From Doryteuthis pealeii (Eukaryota; Mollusca; Cephalopoda; Myopsida; Loliginidae), in the NCBI GenBank assembly GCA_023376005.1, contig CM042160.1, forward strand, positions 83,362,272-83,426,271: a stretch of 64,000 nt of DNA, in the 5' to 3' direction. The notes under the pieces were generated by a model. It was not told where the DNA came from. It did not search any database and saw only the letters and a list, made by a program, of their open reading frames with translations. The number at the start of each line of letters is the position of its first letter. The first letter of the stretch is position 1. Positions 21,493-33,868 of this stretch are shown piece after piece. Position numbers and translations under genes: made by a program.

Positions 21493-22164
21493 GAAAAAAA
21501 ACCGAAAAAAAAACAAAAACAAAAAAAAAAAAAAAAAAACACCCTCAAACAAAGAAACTGATGATAATACTTATTCCTTAGAAATAGACAAAAAGGGATT
21601 TTCATTTTAAAGTTTTAAAATCTTAACAATTTCTAAGTGTTTTTTTCAAGTCTAAAAATATTAAGTTTAGTCATAATACCTAATTAAACTTTTCATTGCA
21701 ATTAGTTTAATAATGATTATTGATTGATTTTAACGTCACATCAATCTGTCCAGGGTTATTTTATGCCAAACAGTAAATTGTGAGGGATGGTCAAATTTAT
21801 TGTTTTTTTTTCTTCCAGGGTTTTTTCTTGATTTTGACAGTAAGTGGTATGCAATTGCTAAATGGATTGGGAATCACTTTGAGGGATAAGTTTAGAGGTT
21901 TGATTATCATTAGTTTATAAAAGGTTAATGGGAAAATATTAATTTCATTAAAAAAAAAAAAAAAGAAAAGAAAAGAAAAAAGAAACAAAGACAATTTTTT
22001 TAAAATAAATAAAAGTATACCCCCCTCCCCCACAAAAGAGGTTAATTTGTCAAAATGAAAAAAAAAAAAAAAAAAAAAAAAGATTTGATAAATAAAAGCA
22101 ATTGGCAAAAGTCCAAAAAGTGAATAAAGTTTGATGCAAGTTTATTGTGGGCGAAGAAAAGGAG

Positions 22165-22370
22165 GTCGGTTGGTTATTTTGTTTAATGGCATATCAACCC
22201 TTTCCAGGTTATTTAATGCAGAATCAAATCATCTTGATATGTGGTTATTTACACTACCCGCTGTTGCTTAAATGGTCATCCATCTAAGCATTAAACGGAC
22301 TTATCGCTGCTTAACTTCGGTGATCTAACGGGAACAGGTGCTTTCAACGTGACTTGACTGTTAGCGAGGA
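22165..22370 (+). repeat. Hairpin module plus fragment of the 80-bp repeat
   Basis: The module lies at 22165-22225. 22255-22360 resembles the tandem unit at 5698-5960 (TTATCGCTGCTTAACTTCGG, GTGACTTGACTG). Confidence 0.55.
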
Positions 22371-22499
22371 GGAGAGGGGGGGAGGAGGAGAACAATTTCA
22401 AGCAGAGCCCAATAATAATAATAATAATAAATAATAATCAATAATAATCCTTGGTAGAATTGTGTTAAGTTGGTAGTTGTACCTTGTTTTGAAATTTAA

Positions 22500-22795
22500 T
22501 CATCATCATCATCATCATCATCATGCTGCACTAGCAGCATGGATATCAATGACAATCTCTCACCAACTGTCCTTATCACTCATTCCCCCCCCGGAGGTCC
22601 TCTGCGCAGCATCCAGTATCCACGCAGATCTGATTGATGTAGGTCCATGATGGACGGCTCGCACAGGTGTGCCCATGTGCAGCTTTCCGCAGGAGAACAT
22701 CACTTATGAGTTTGTCCTTGCTTCTCGAGTAGTGTCCAGCATGTGTTGTTCATCTCACTCGGATAGTTTGTGTGATAGGGGGCAAGTGGCCATAC
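22500..22795 (-). mobile_element. LINE 3'-terminal fragment with (ATG)n tail
   Basis: This is the reverse-orientation counterpart of 11840-12085: a (CAT)n tract at 22500-22524, then TGCAC..GCAGCATGGATATC. It has translated similarity to the LINE C-terminal HGHxxxGRPxxTYI-type tail. The frame is interrupted. Confidence 0.6.
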
Positions 22796-22874
22796 AGCTG
22801 TTTTCTCGTGGGGTGTTGTTTCCACGATACACCTGCAGCACAAGCCAAATCCTGAAAATTTGATAATCAATGCA

Positions 22875-23440
22875 AAAAAAAAAAAAAAAAAAAATTTTTT
22901 TCCTTCTTTAAAAAAAAAAAAAAAATCAACATGTGATTTTTAATGGAATAAACAAAGATTTTCCTGTTGATTGATAAGAAAGAGAAAGAAGAAAACTTAC
23001 TTTTCTTGATATCAACTGTTGAAGTATACTTCATAATAATAATGATAATAATAATAATAATAAAGACCTGCCATGAGGTGGGGAGAGAGAGAGAGAGAGA
23101 GAGAGGGTGAAGGGGAGGGGGAAAAGAAATATATGTCTAGTCCAAAGAGGGAGAGTTCTGTTGATTTGGATTCTGTTTTTTGTTGTTATTGTTCATGGCT
23201 TTGTGTTGACACTGGTAGAAAGCAACCATTTTAATACAGATTGAATGTCCTGGTCATGTGTGAGAGGTGTGGTGGTGGTGGTGGCTGGGGATGGGGGAGG
23301 GGGGAAGGAAGGAGGAAAGAGCGGGGAGGAGGAAGAGGAGGCAGTAGGTGTTGTCAAAGTCTTGGAGAGAGAGAGAGAGACAAAAAAAAAAAAAAAAAAA
23401 AAAGAAAAAGTGCCACAATAGCAAAGAGCACCACCTTTGG
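22875..23440. repeat. Homopolymer, (AAT)n, (GA)n and G-rich low-complexity block
   Basis: A runs lie at 22874-22925, (AAT)n at 23036-23062, (GA)n at 23084-23106, a GGTGG/GGAGG-rich stretch at 23268-23345 and an A run at 23382-23403. The glycine- or proline-rich frames across it are low-complexity artefacts. Confidence 0.8.
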
Positions 23441-23935
23441 CTCTACTTTCTCTTGAACATCTCACTTCCTCAAAGTCAGTAAGAATCTCGACTCAAATAG
23501 AAGAGAAAACAGAACAAAAACAAAAAAGAAAAAGAAAAAAACAAAACAAAAAAGGGTGGGGACATAATAAAGGACACTTTTTTTTTTCTCTCTCTCAATA
23601 TGCCACCCCTCCCCCTCTAAAGGATATCGAGATGAAAGGAGGGGTAGAGATAACTGTCCAAGTTGAGAAAAGTAAATGACAAGTGCTTGTGTAGAGCTTG
23701 GATAGAAACTTCCCTGAGAACAACATGGGTATTAAAAATATGGTCAACTTAAGGATGGGGTGTGGGGAGTTATTAGTCTGTGAGGGAAGGGAAGCAAAGG
23801 ATTAGGTATATATATTCATGTGTTATTTTTTTTGTTGTTTTTTTAAATACACATATATATATATATACATATATATAAATATGTATATATATATATATAT
23901 ATTTCTTTTTTTCTTTTCTTTTCTTCCTCCTTTAG

Positions 23936-23999
23936 ATTTGATTTCCAAAACTGATGGAGGTTCAGGTAACACTGCTACTGTTTCCAATTTGATAATATA
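23936..23999 (+). other. Possible splice-bounded segment (uncertain exon)
   Basis: A T/C-rich tract ending CTTCCTCCTTTAG precedes it and GTAAGT follows at 24000. In one frame it reads LISKTDGGSGNTATVSNLII and then TAA directly before the donor-like site. Alternatively a donor could sit at GGTTCAG-GTAACA. It does not match Smad, and there is no homologue I recognise. Confidence 0.2.
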
Positions 24000-24439
24000 A
24001 GTAAGTTCTATGTTGATTCATGTTCCTTTATTCCATCATCAGTATATTGGTCACCAGTAAAGTCCTGGCAGTAGTCACTGTAGGAGACACTAGTAGAGCA
24101 AAAGTCACTAGTTAAACAACCAACTGCAACAAGCATAATGGTCTCCTCTTCTTCTTCTTCTTCTTCTTCTTTGACTATTTCAGTAGCTGGTATTGTGCTG
24201 GATCAAAATGCAATAGCAGGAATATAACAAACACATTGGTCATTTAGTAAGTAACTAGTTGCAAAGGTAGTAACACTAGTTTTCTATGTGCGTGTGTTCT
24301 CGCTCTTTTTATTTTTTATTTTTAAAGCTGAACATCCCAGAGGACTATACTCCCCCTCTCTCTCGTCTTTATTTCAAAATACAATACTAACAAAATGAGA
24401 GGGAAAAAATGGTAAGATCAAGATTGCATGGAACTCAGA

Positions 24440-25113
<674 letters not shown>

Positions 25114-25119
25114 AATAAC

Positions 25120-25690
25120 AAAATAGTCCATAATACCAGCATCACCTACTTGTAGTGGTGGTTGCAGTAAGCAGTAGCAGTCTGGTGACAGTGGGGAAAA
25201 AAAAAGCCCGCCACCACCGCCGCTGCCGCCACTACAGAGAGCAGGAAGAACCGATCAATATTAAAAGCAAGCCACTGCCATCATCAGGCCATACTTGACT
25301 ACACCGAGTCAAAATAAAGATTACATTACTTGTCCTATCAAAAGTTATTCTACTGTTAGTTATTAAGTGTTGAATTGAGAACGACAGACCAATCTCAGTG
25401 GTTGCTGCTTCGTTACTAGGGTAGAAGGTTTTGCTGCACGAGGAGAAAGACAAAAACGCTGTAGCCTGAAGAAGCTTCCAATGATTAATATTAATGAATA
25501 GGTGCATCTAATTTATGCAGTGAGTAAAAATAGCAAACAGCTATAGTCGACTATTGTACTAATAAAAATGACCACCACTCATACAATGTGGTAGTAGCAG
25601 CAGCAGCAGCAGCAGCAGCAGCAAGAAATTCAATTTGAGACGAACAAAAGCTTTGATACTCAAGTCCATGATAAAGTGAATCGGCTGGCA
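25120..25690. other. Spacer with CAG repeats
   Basis: (CAG)n lies at 25589-25622. The rest has no clear repeat partner or coding exon, although base composition is more balanced than in flanking DNA. Confidence 0.35.
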
Positions 25691-25693
25691 GAA

Positions 25694-25728
<35 letters not shown>

Positions 25729-25841
25729 CAATTGGACATTTAAGTAACAAACTTAGTTAAGGGTAGAAATATTCTACCTGTTGTTCTGACTATTGGCGTG
25801 TTTTGGCTCTTTTTTTTTTGTTTTGTTTTAAATGTTTGTGG

Positions 25842-25844
<3 letters not shown>

Positions 25845-25900
<56 letters not shown>

Positions 25901-25921
25901 AGAGAAAATCAGATTTTTGTG

Positions 25922-25967
<46 letters not shown>

Positions 25968-26280
25968 CACATTTATGTGGATTGAGAGAGAGAAAGAGAG
26001 AAGTAAAATTTGGTGGATTGAGAGAGAGAAAGAGAGAAGTAAAATTTGGTGGATGAGAGAGAGAGAGAGAGAAAAGAGAGAGAGAGAGAGAAGTAAAATT
26101 TGGTGGATTGAGAGAGAGAGAGAGAGAAGTAAAATTTGGTGGATTGAGAGAGAGAGAGAGAGAGAGAGAAGTAAAATTTGGGGATTGAGAGATAGAAAGA
26201 GAGAAGTAAAATTTGGTGGATTGAGAGATAGAAAGAGAGAAGTAAAATTGGTGGATTGAGAGAGAGAGAGAGAGAGAGAG

Positions 26281-26345
<65 letters not shown>
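25845..26345 (+). repeat. Minisatellite within (GA)n (AAGTAAAATTTGGTGGATTG unit)
   Basis: Seven units of roughly 35-50 bp lie at 25972-26262, each made of AAGTAAAATTTGGTGGATTG plus a variable (GA)n linker, some with AAAG or GATA variants. Pure (GA)n flanks both sides (25845-25900 and 26260-26343). This shows expansion of a composite unit from the dinucleotide. Confidence 0.9.
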
Positions 26346-26347
<2 letters not shown>

Positions 26348-26739
26348 ATTCAGATTTTCTAACTCCTAACAACCGCGTGGGGGGGGGGGGGGTTATTCTC
26401 CCAAAATAAAAGGTCAAAGAGATCAAAAACCAAAAAAACTGATTTCAATTTGAAATGAAATTCCCAAAAGATTGGAAATGAGAGAAAAGTTGGGTTTTTT
26501 TTTTTAAAATCATTTCCAATCCAAATTGATAACCAATGATATTCAGAATTTAGAAACAGAAAAACTCAAACAGAAAATATGAAACAAGTAAGAACTTCTT
26601 ATTAAATTGTAAATATGAAATTAACGAGAGTTGGCAGTTGCTTGCAAATCTTAGCAAATACAAGAAAATCCTGATTTGCCTACTTTAAACCGCTCACAAC
26701 CCCCCCCCCCGCACGATCCTAGTGTAAGCTGCTGATGGT

Positions 26740-27020
26740 TACTTCATTATAATTGAGCAGAAGAACTCAGATTACAATAATAATGGGATTTTATTTGAAT
26801 AGAATGAGTTTTGAGGTGAACAGATTGTGATTGAATAAAGGGTAGGTTCAAAGTTCTGTGAAGATTCCCAATTACGACAAGAAGGCTATAGAGTTCAACA
26901 AGAAATACCTGAAGAAGGTCGGAGGGCACATCGACCGAAATGTTGTGTAGGTAATAAAGATGAGAACAATAGTCCAAATAATCTAAATTATCAAACCTCA
27001 TCTCAAAAATTCAGAGAAAT
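26740..27020 (+). mobile_element. Family E SINE copy plus an associated 5' segment
   Basis: 26845-27020 carries the CCTGAAGAAGGTCGGAGGGC / CGACCGAAATGTTGTG block. 26745-26835 (GCAGAAGAACTCAGATTAC) recurs in reverse at 40970-41065, so it is also repetitive. Confidence 0.6.
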
Positions 27021-27227
27021 AATAACTCCAATTCTTTTAGACCTACCTCTGATCTTAGACCAGTATTTGATTAGGATTGTAGATGTAAATACTTAGATCA
27101 TTATTTGAGGCACTCAGTGATATTAGGACCACAACCAGGCCAAAGGGGCTCTGCTGAAAATTCCAAGAGTTGTCTGCACTGGAAACCGGCAATTACTTTT
27201 GGTTGAACTGGTTCCAATCATTTAAAG

Positions 27228-27662
27228 ATGGAGTGTCATGGGAATAGAAAGTATGCAAACAGTCCCCCCAAAACCCTGCATACCGACATTTTGTTTAATG
27301 TGGATTATCTACCTGATGGCCATGGGTGGCAACCCATGAAGCTTAAGTTCAGAATCCTGGTGGCTGAGCAGTCCATGACATGCAACACTCCACTTTGGCT
27401 CTTAGGCTAGGTGGTTGGAAAAGACCCCTCCAATCAATTGGCTGGTCACGTCATTGCCTTTATGGCAGGCCATAACCCTTTTTATCATATATATCCTAGA
27501 AGGCGGCGGCTAAGAGTCTTGGTGTCCTGGGTATGATGTTAAACCATCTGATGAAGTTCCAATTCTGGAGGGGAATGTGGAGTACCCATTTATTGCCATT
27601 ACTCCCAGATCCACTCTGACCCAGAGTGGTAGTACTTGTTAGGGTCCCATCCATAAAAAAAA
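27228..27662 (-). repeat. Dispersed repeat, family D
   Basis: The interval is the reverse complement of 30640-31030 and 56700-57175. Markers are TGACCCAGAGTGGTAGTAC, CATGACATGCAACACTCCA and GCAGGCCATAACCC. Class unknown; not obviously coding. Confidence 0.65.
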
Positions 27663-27784
27663 CTTAAAAAAAAAATTGAGTAAACCGAAAACCAAAAAAA
27701 ACAAATGAGTGGGTTATAAAGCCTCCCCCCCCCATACTACTACCCCCAAATTTCACTAATTTTTTATTTTTTTTTACACATTAG

Positions 27785-28080
27785 GAAAGCAATCTCATTG
27801 TCGCCGCCTGACATACGGCGCCGACCAAATTAAACTTACATTCATCACTGAAGAGCATTCTTGTCCAATTTTCATTGTTCAAGACAATGCGCTTGTTTGC
27901 AAAGGTGAGTCTAGCCTTTTCGTTCTCCCACTGATGAGATGCTTATTGGTGGGAAGATGTATATGTATAACACAACATTGTCTAGCAAGACATTTTAACG
28001 CCTTGGTTACCTGACATCTGATGCTTGCTGCTCTCTGTCAAAATGGTCCACCATGGAGGGGTCTTTGAATTGCACAATTC
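27785..28080 (-). pseudogene. Tc1-like transposase fragment
   Basis: Minus-strand translation gives FANKRIVLNNENWTRMLFSDE followed by CKFNL. This matches the Tc1 transposase region (W..V.FSDESKFNL) that holds the second catalytic Asp of the DDE triad. The frame ends in stops and shifts on both sides. Neither the first catalytic region nor terminal repeats are seen. It is an inactive fragment of an IS630-Tc1-mariner element that carried out cut-and-paste transposition at TA sites. Confidence 0.7.
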
Positions 28081-28173
28081 TGCCAAATGAGTCAATCTAT
28101 GGTAGCCATGCTAATGTTTTAGTTGATTTAAAGAAGTCAGTATCATCAGAAAAGAAGTTTTGATATTCTACAA

Positions 28174-29136
28174 CAGTCATGTCAAACATGCGGCCCTCAG
28201 CAAGCACAGGTGTGGCCCTCAGCAAGCACAGGTGTGGCCAGCACCAATGCAGAAGAAAACCTGCAGATAGAACTGGTAGAAATTCAGTGGGATTCTGCAC
28301 TCAAAGCAAAGTATCTTCAAGTGGGGATACCTGATTTCTTTTCATACCTTCCCAAAAAAGTTCATAAACTTCAGAATATTTGCCTCAACTATTATAGTAA
28401 TGTTTGATTCTACCTGTGTGTGTGTGAGAGATCAATTAATTTCCTTCATGAAATTTACTAAAACTTCTTATAGAACAAGGCTGACAGATATGCACTTGTC
28501 AACTTTGAACAAAGTCGGAGCTGCACAGACATAAAAAAAACCAGACATACCAAACATTATCAAGCAAATGAGGTGTCAAACTTCACCAAAAAAAGATTGA
28601 ATAGGTGCTAATAAATTTTACTTTTTAACTCTCAGTCCTATACCGCCTCATTCCACCCGTCCAGAAGTCACATTCATTTTTCTAATCCACCCCAAATGAT
28701 AGCCTTTAATTTGAATATAATATCAAACATATTTAAGTCTTTGATTTAAGGGAAATAACAGGTAACTTTAAATGAAAAGGTCATTTCTAGCCATTTTTTA
28801 AAAATAAATCCTTATAGGAATTGGGCTCTGGACTTAGAAAATTCTCAACAGGATGTTAAGAGTTAAACTGTCATAATTTTTGTACGTAATTTATTTGTTG
28901 GGATTTCAAACTGTAAGTCTACATGTATGTTGCTTACAATTTCATTAAACTTACATTCATGAATGCTTGTAAAATATTTGTTTACACTTTTTAAGTTATA
29001 AAAAAGATTGTACAATGAATCTTATTAAAATGCTTCATTGGGTTGTATTTTGCTTAACTAGTTGCCATGTGCAGCCCTCATGACATACATATGTAATCCA
29101 TATGGGCCTTGGGGGCTACTCAGTTTGACATGCCTG
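28174..29136 (+). mobile_element. hAT transposon relic with 8-bp target duplication
   Basis: The left terminus is CAGTCATGTCAAAC. The right terminus is the complement of CAGGCATGTCAAACTGAG. They are flanked by TTCTACAA (28166-28173) and TTCTAGAA (29137-29144), an 8-bp duplication with one mismatch. Inside are remains of the transposase C-terminus at 28256-28600, separated by deletions and stops. The element is 963 bp, far shorter than an autonomous hAT, so it is an internally deleted, inactive copy. A second copy is at 16297-16825. Confidence 0.8.
28256..28600 (+). pseudogene. hAT-family transposase C-terminal remnant
   Basis: Readable pieces are LQIELVEIQWDSALKAKY, then a segment with FFSYLPKKVHKLQNICLN, and, after a gap and frame shift, TKTSYRTRLTDMHL. 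These match the C-terminal dimerisation region of hAT transposases related to the GTF2IRD2/ZBED type (MELIELQ..S.LK, then F..MK..K...R..LTD.HL). The zinc finger and catalytic parts are absent. Confidence 0.7.
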
Positions 29137-29152
29137 TTCTAGAAATTATTCT

Positions 29153-29340
29153 CACAGGGTGATTGAAAAGTAACTCCCATGCTGCAAGATGAAATCTGGC
29201 CAGTCAATACTTGGGAAAGTATTGAAGACTTGATTTTTATGCAAGATGGTGCTCCTCCACATTTTTGCTATTGTTGTTCGTGAATGGCTGAATCACCATT
29301 TTCTTGGAAGAGGGATGGGTAGACATGGCACCCTATCTTG
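29153..29340 (+). pseudogene. mariner-like transposase fragment
   Basis: It starts with a terminal-repeat-like CAGGGTGATTGAAAAGTAAC. Translated pieces read FMQDGAPPHF and REWLNHHFLGRGMGRHGT, matching the QDGAPPHF..R.WL...FPGRWIGRRGP region of Tc1/mariner-type transposases, around the second and third catalytic residues. It has stops and lacks the rest. Confidence 0.65.
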
Positions 29341-29900
29341 CTTAGAACATTAACCTCCTGGAAACTGTACAGAGATGTGCAACCAAATTAATACTTTCCG
29401 TCAGTCAACTGCCATATTCTGAACGTCTTGCTGCCCTGGCAATGGATTTGTTGAAACCACGGTGTCTGGCAACTGACCTGGTAAATGCTCATAAGGTCAT
29501 TAATCACCTGAACAACAGCAACCTTGAGCACCTTTTTGATCTCCATGTTTCTAAAACATGTGGGCATGCCTATAAAATCAGAAAACAGCATAGCTCACAT
29601 GACTTTCGGAAACATTTTTTCACACTCAGATTTGCGGAGGCATGGAATAAACTGCTTGCATCCGTTGTAGGCTGTCGAAACACTGTATCTTTCAAAGCCT
29701 CCATGCTTCCTGTAATCCGCCAACACTATACCCGATACCCCCTCCACACACATATGCACGCACACATACATGTATATTATTACTGTACGCTATTCATGTT
29801 CCCGACACTAATACATTATTCTATGTACTAGACATGAGACTATGATGAGTTGTGGTGCACTTGAGCACTGTACACAATAAATTTCATTCATTATTAATTT
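29340..29900 (+). pseudogene. LINE reverse transcriptase C-terminal tail with 3' UTR
   Basis: An open frame runs from about 29346 to the stop at 29829-29831. It contains NLLETVQRCATKLI, LPYSERLAALAM, then a hydrophilic tract and FRKHFFTLRFAEAWNKLLAS. This matches the post-RT tail of CR1/L2/jockey-type LINEs (QRRATKLI..L....Y..RL..L.., F..R....WN.LP). The element ends with CAATAAATTTCATTCATTAT. The 5' part with RT and endonuclease is missing (5' truncation). Further copies are at 46478-46995 and 58188-58445 (minus). Confidence 0.75.
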
Positions 29901-29904
29901 AATA

Positions 29905-30510
29905 CCCTGTAAATAATTAACACCAGTCATAAATTCACCAGATTCTGCCTATTGTAATTTAGGGCAGGAAGCCAGGATGACAACAAAACCCCTTGAGAGA
30001 TTCCCAGTGTAGATCCCCAATCAATCCATACTTCACAACTTAAGTTGAATCAAGTTAACTGTCAAAGTAACTGATAGATTCCAAAGATTAACCACAAAAG
30101 AAAAGTTGAGGTTATCTAGAGGTAAAGTCTCCCCTGCTCACCCCTTTTCACCAGAGATGTGGGTCACTAATAAAACTGGGCTTGAGCACCACCATGATGG
30201 TGGCCAGGGGAACCTGAGAGTGGTGCTTGAGGTTTATATTAACTGGAATCTAGATCATTCTGCCACCACCTCCAATGAGAGGTACTATTGACAGGAGCTG
30301 TGTCCTCTGAATCACACACACACACACAGAAAAAAATAAAACATATAGCAGTAGATATAAATACTGAAAGTAGGCTGATGAAAAACTTACCCCCCAACCC
30401 AACAGGTTAGCTACTAGACCAGCCATAGGGATTCCCCATATTTTTTTTTAAATAGTAAAAAATAGATCTTTTTTTTACAGAGCAATAATAAAAGCAAATG
30501 TTTTTTTTTT
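29905..30510. other. Unassigned spacer with tRNA-head fragment
   Basis: A 61-codon frame at 30106-30291 is not recognised. Near 30405-30440 (AGGTTAGCTACTAGACCAGC) there is a possible minus-strand SINE head. (CA)n lies at 30318-30328. Confidence 0.35.
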
Positions 30511-30511
30511 T

Positions 30512-31195
30512 TGGTTTGGTTTGGTTTTACGGCATATCAACCTAAGTGGGTCATTTAATGCCGATAAAGTTTTGAAATAAATCAATTCTTAATGGATAAT
30601 ACAATTTTTTTATAAATACATTTTTCTATTTAACCCATAGATGGGACCCTAACAGGTACTACCACTCTTGGTCAGAGTGGACCAGGGAGCAATGGTGATG
30701 AAGGAGTGCTCCACATTCCCCAAACCTCCAGAACTGGAACCTCACCATCAGATAGAGTTTAATATCATTCCCAGGACATGTAGACCCGCAGCCACCGCCT
30801 TCTAGCACCCATATAATAAAAAGGGGTTGGGTCTTGCCATAAGGGCAATAGGGTTGGGGCAATCATATAGGTGCTAGGGCTTGATGTGGCCAGCCGATTG
30901 ATCGGAGGGAGCCTCTCCGACCGCCCGTCTAGCCCAAGATAGGGCCAAAGTGGAGTATTGCATGTCATGAACTGCTCATCCACCTGGGACAAATGTTTTG
31001 AGGTGAAGTGAGGGTAAAAATTCTCAATATCCATTCAACTCTATAGATCTACAATGAAGATCTAACAGGTACTACCACTCTGGGTCAGGGTGGACCTGGG
31101 AGTAATGGCAATGAAGGGGGTAGTCCACATTCTCGAGAGCTCTAGAAGTGGACTTCACTATGAGGTTCAGTCTAACATCATACCCAGGGAACTTC
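30512..31195 (+). repeat. Hairpin module joined to family D (plus second partial D copy)
   Basis: The hairpin module is at 30512-30570 and family D at 30640-31030. A second D fragment at 31050-31195 starts again with TAACAGGTACTACCACTC. The same module-plus-D arrangement recurs at 56572-57175, so they probably form one element. Confidence 0.65.
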
Positions 31196-31361
31196 ATTTG
31201 AAGTAAAACAAAATTAAACTGAACTTCACAAAGAAAATTACAACAATAAAATGGGGTGGTATAGGGGATTTATTCAAAACTTACAGAATGTTACTGTAAT
31301 CAAATACTTGAAAACAGAGAGTATATTGGCTAAAACAATTATAAGAATATGTATGTGTATG

Positions 31362-31560
31362 TACGAAGGAGAGTCAAAAATTATTCACACTATTGCCATA
31401 TCTTTATTAAAACAGTATGCTTATAGTTTGCACTGTGTGGTCATGTGATTGAGGCCTGATTGCACCATTTTGCTTGCTGTCTTTACAATGTTATTATGGC
31501 TGCTCCAGTAACAGTATGCACCTGTAGTATTTTAGTATTACAATATATTTCAAATATGAA
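31362..31560 (+). pseudogene. mariner-like element, 5' end
   Basis: AAGGAGAGTCAAAAATTATTC looks like a mariner terminal repeat. It is followed, after a short leader, by ATGGCTGCTCCAGTAACA (MAAPVT), the usual start of this transposase type. The frame then diverges. Confidence 0.45.
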
Positions 31561-31680
31561 TTCAGATTTATTCAATATGATGTCTGTTTTCTACAGGTCA
31601 GATTTGTTGAATACAGACTCACCTGAGAATTGACAGCATGAAAATTAGTCAGGAATTTTTTTTATCCTGTTTTATTATTA

Positions 31681-32101
31681 CTAGCAAAATAAAAAAAACG
31701 CCCTCTGGGCGACGTAAAATAAATTTTGCCTGAGGGGATGGAAGTTGAAAATTTAATATCAGAGAGTTTGTATCATAAGTAAAATCATCAAATTTATTAA
31801 AGGAGTAAAAAATAAGATAAATTTATTAAAGGAGTTAAAAATATAAAAAAATTGAAATGGAAACTTAGTTCTGATAACTTTAAATATATATTAAAATAAA
31901 ACAAACTATATATAGATAGATAATACCAGGTATGTATTTATTAAAACTTGTTTAAAAAAACAATGAGGACTGTCTAACATTGCATGCTCAAATTTTGAAT
32001 GTATTTATTCTACGTTATGACGTTTTAGGTAGTGAGACGTAATCAGTGACGTCGGTTTTGTTACTGCCAAAAACCGGAAGCGAATCTCCATTATTAATAG
32101 A
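31681..32101 (-). mobile_element. Non-autonomous Helitron, full length (421 bp)
   Basis: Minus strand: it starts TCTATTAATAATGGAGATT (32101) after host A and ends CTAG (31684-31681) before host T. The hairpin GCCC-AGA-GGGC (31700-31710) lies 15 nt from the end. It is the same family as the insertion at 41775-42168. Confidence 0.8.
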
Positions 32102-32109
32102 TTCTTTAC

Positions 32110-32185
32110 TTGAATTGTGTGTGTGTGTGTGTGTGTTAGAGAAAAATGAAAATATATTCAATATCATGTAAATAAAAAACGTATG

Positions 32186-32220
<35 letters not shown>

Positions 32221-32225
32221 GGATG

Positions 32226-32283
<58 letters not shown>

Positions 32284-32310
32284 TCTAATATGCCAATATT
32301 TTTTTTTTTA
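32110..32310. repeat. (GT)n, poly-A and (TA)n cluster
   Basis: (GT)n lies at 32116-32136, an A run at 32185-32217 and (TA)n at 32232-32280. Confidence 0.95.
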
Positions 32311-32319
32311 TACTACTAC

Positions 32320-33135
32320 TACTACTACTTGCTGTCCATCGTATCCGATGATGACGCCACGCAAATCATTTTCCTCCAATTTATTTGGCCTCTTGTTGCA
32401 TCTTGCCAACTGCCTATCAGGATGTTAAAGTCATTCAGGTTTCTCCTGATGTTGTCTTTGTACCTGAGCTTTGGTCTAGCGATTCCACGTGATCCCTCTC
32501 TCAGTTGAGATCACAGAATCTGCTTTGGTAGCCATCTCAGGTTGCGTTGGACAAGTATTTTGTGCATGCCAGGGAGTCCAGTTCTCTTCAGGATGGTCCT
32601 GTTTGAAACATGTTGCCACCACTTGACATTTAATATACTGCGCAAGTGACGCATGTAGTAGACATGTAGTCTATGGGCATCCACTTTGTATATCGTCCAG
32701 GCTTCTGCACTGTACAGGAGGGTTGAGAAAACTATGGCACAGTATACTGCACATTTAGTTTTCAAGGAGATATCGCTGTTGAACCAGACTTGCCTCTTCA
32801 GCCGATCAAATGCTTTGGAAACATTTGAAATTCGGAGATCAAGCTCTGAATTGAGTCTGTTGTTGATGGCAACTGTGGAGCCGAACTAGAATCTGACCTT
32901 CTATCATTATGTCTTTTCCAGTGTCATGTGATGTAGGAGGGGTTTGATGCATAACTTCAGTCTTATTTTCATTCCAAATGCTTTTGCAGAGTCTGTGAAT
33001 CGTGTGATTATTTCTTGGGCGTCTTGGTGGTTGTGTGCCAGGAAGGCAGTGTCGTCTGCATACATGAATTCACGCACCAGGACGTTTGTTTGATCTTTCT
33101 TGCAGATTTGAATTGTTTGATATTGAACATTTTTT
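32320..33135 (-). pseudogene. LINE reverse transcriptase fragment (contains YADD)
   Basis: Minus-strand frames give REFMYADDTAFLAHNHQDAQ; the YADD (33062-33051) is the catalytic RT box, and DAQEIITRF follows. After a frame break come LYSAEAWTIYK and MRHLRSILNVKWWQHVSN, the post-RT region of RTE/jockey-like LINEs. Two or more frame breaks make it inactive. The 5' RT portion and endonuclease are absent. Confidence 0.75.
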
Positions 33136-33868
33136 TTTTTTATAAACCATTTTAAATTCAACGTTAAAATGCTTCATCTGAAAATTATTCTCAAATCAAA
33201 AGATTCTCAGCATTCTATTTTCACACACAAAAAAAAAAAAAAAAAAAAAAAATCAATTTCTTTGAATAAAAATAAAACTGTTTACTGAATTTTCTTTATT
33301 CAGTCTAACATTGCTTTTCACTTGAACTTAAAAAAGCTAAAAAGACCCCCCCCCAAAAAATTAAAAAAAAAATCTAAATAACTACAGAAATCTGAACAAT
33401 TCTATACTTTCAATAGTTTTACCATTTCCTATAATAACTGAAAGAAAATTAGCAAACTTTTTAAAGAGATCTACACAGAATTTGTAAGTTTATATATTTA
33501 AAATTTCTACTTGATAAATTTTGAAATTATCTCCCTTAGATTATTTGAATTTTTCAACAGGGGTGGGGGTGGGGGGTTTAAAATGTTTTCTAAACAAAAT
33601 AAAAGCATTTAACTTCAAATAAAAAATGCACCCTCTCCTTTAAAATTTTTTTTCCCTAAGATCAAAATTGATGGAAATATCAGAGTTGAAGACAAAGTTG
33701 ATTAGAACAAATGTTTCAAGCAGAATTTTAAAATTATTTAAAAATTCAAATTCTGCAACAATTTACTTCCAGGCAAAATGTTAATAAATGTACATTCTTA
33801 CTTCGTTTCTTTGGAAACCCGTATCCAGTGGGTTCGGCTGGTAAGATATTAATATCAGCATGATCACA

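Noticed and set aside
25740..26426. 228-codon minus-strand frame rich in Leu/Ser
   Set aside because: It covers the (GA)n minisatellite; the periodic peptide simply mirrors the tandem repeat.
33800..33836. Possible microexon on the minus strand between AG and GTAAGA
   Set aside because: The short stretch has splice-like ends but no pyrimidine tract, and no frame matches a Smad or any protein I know.
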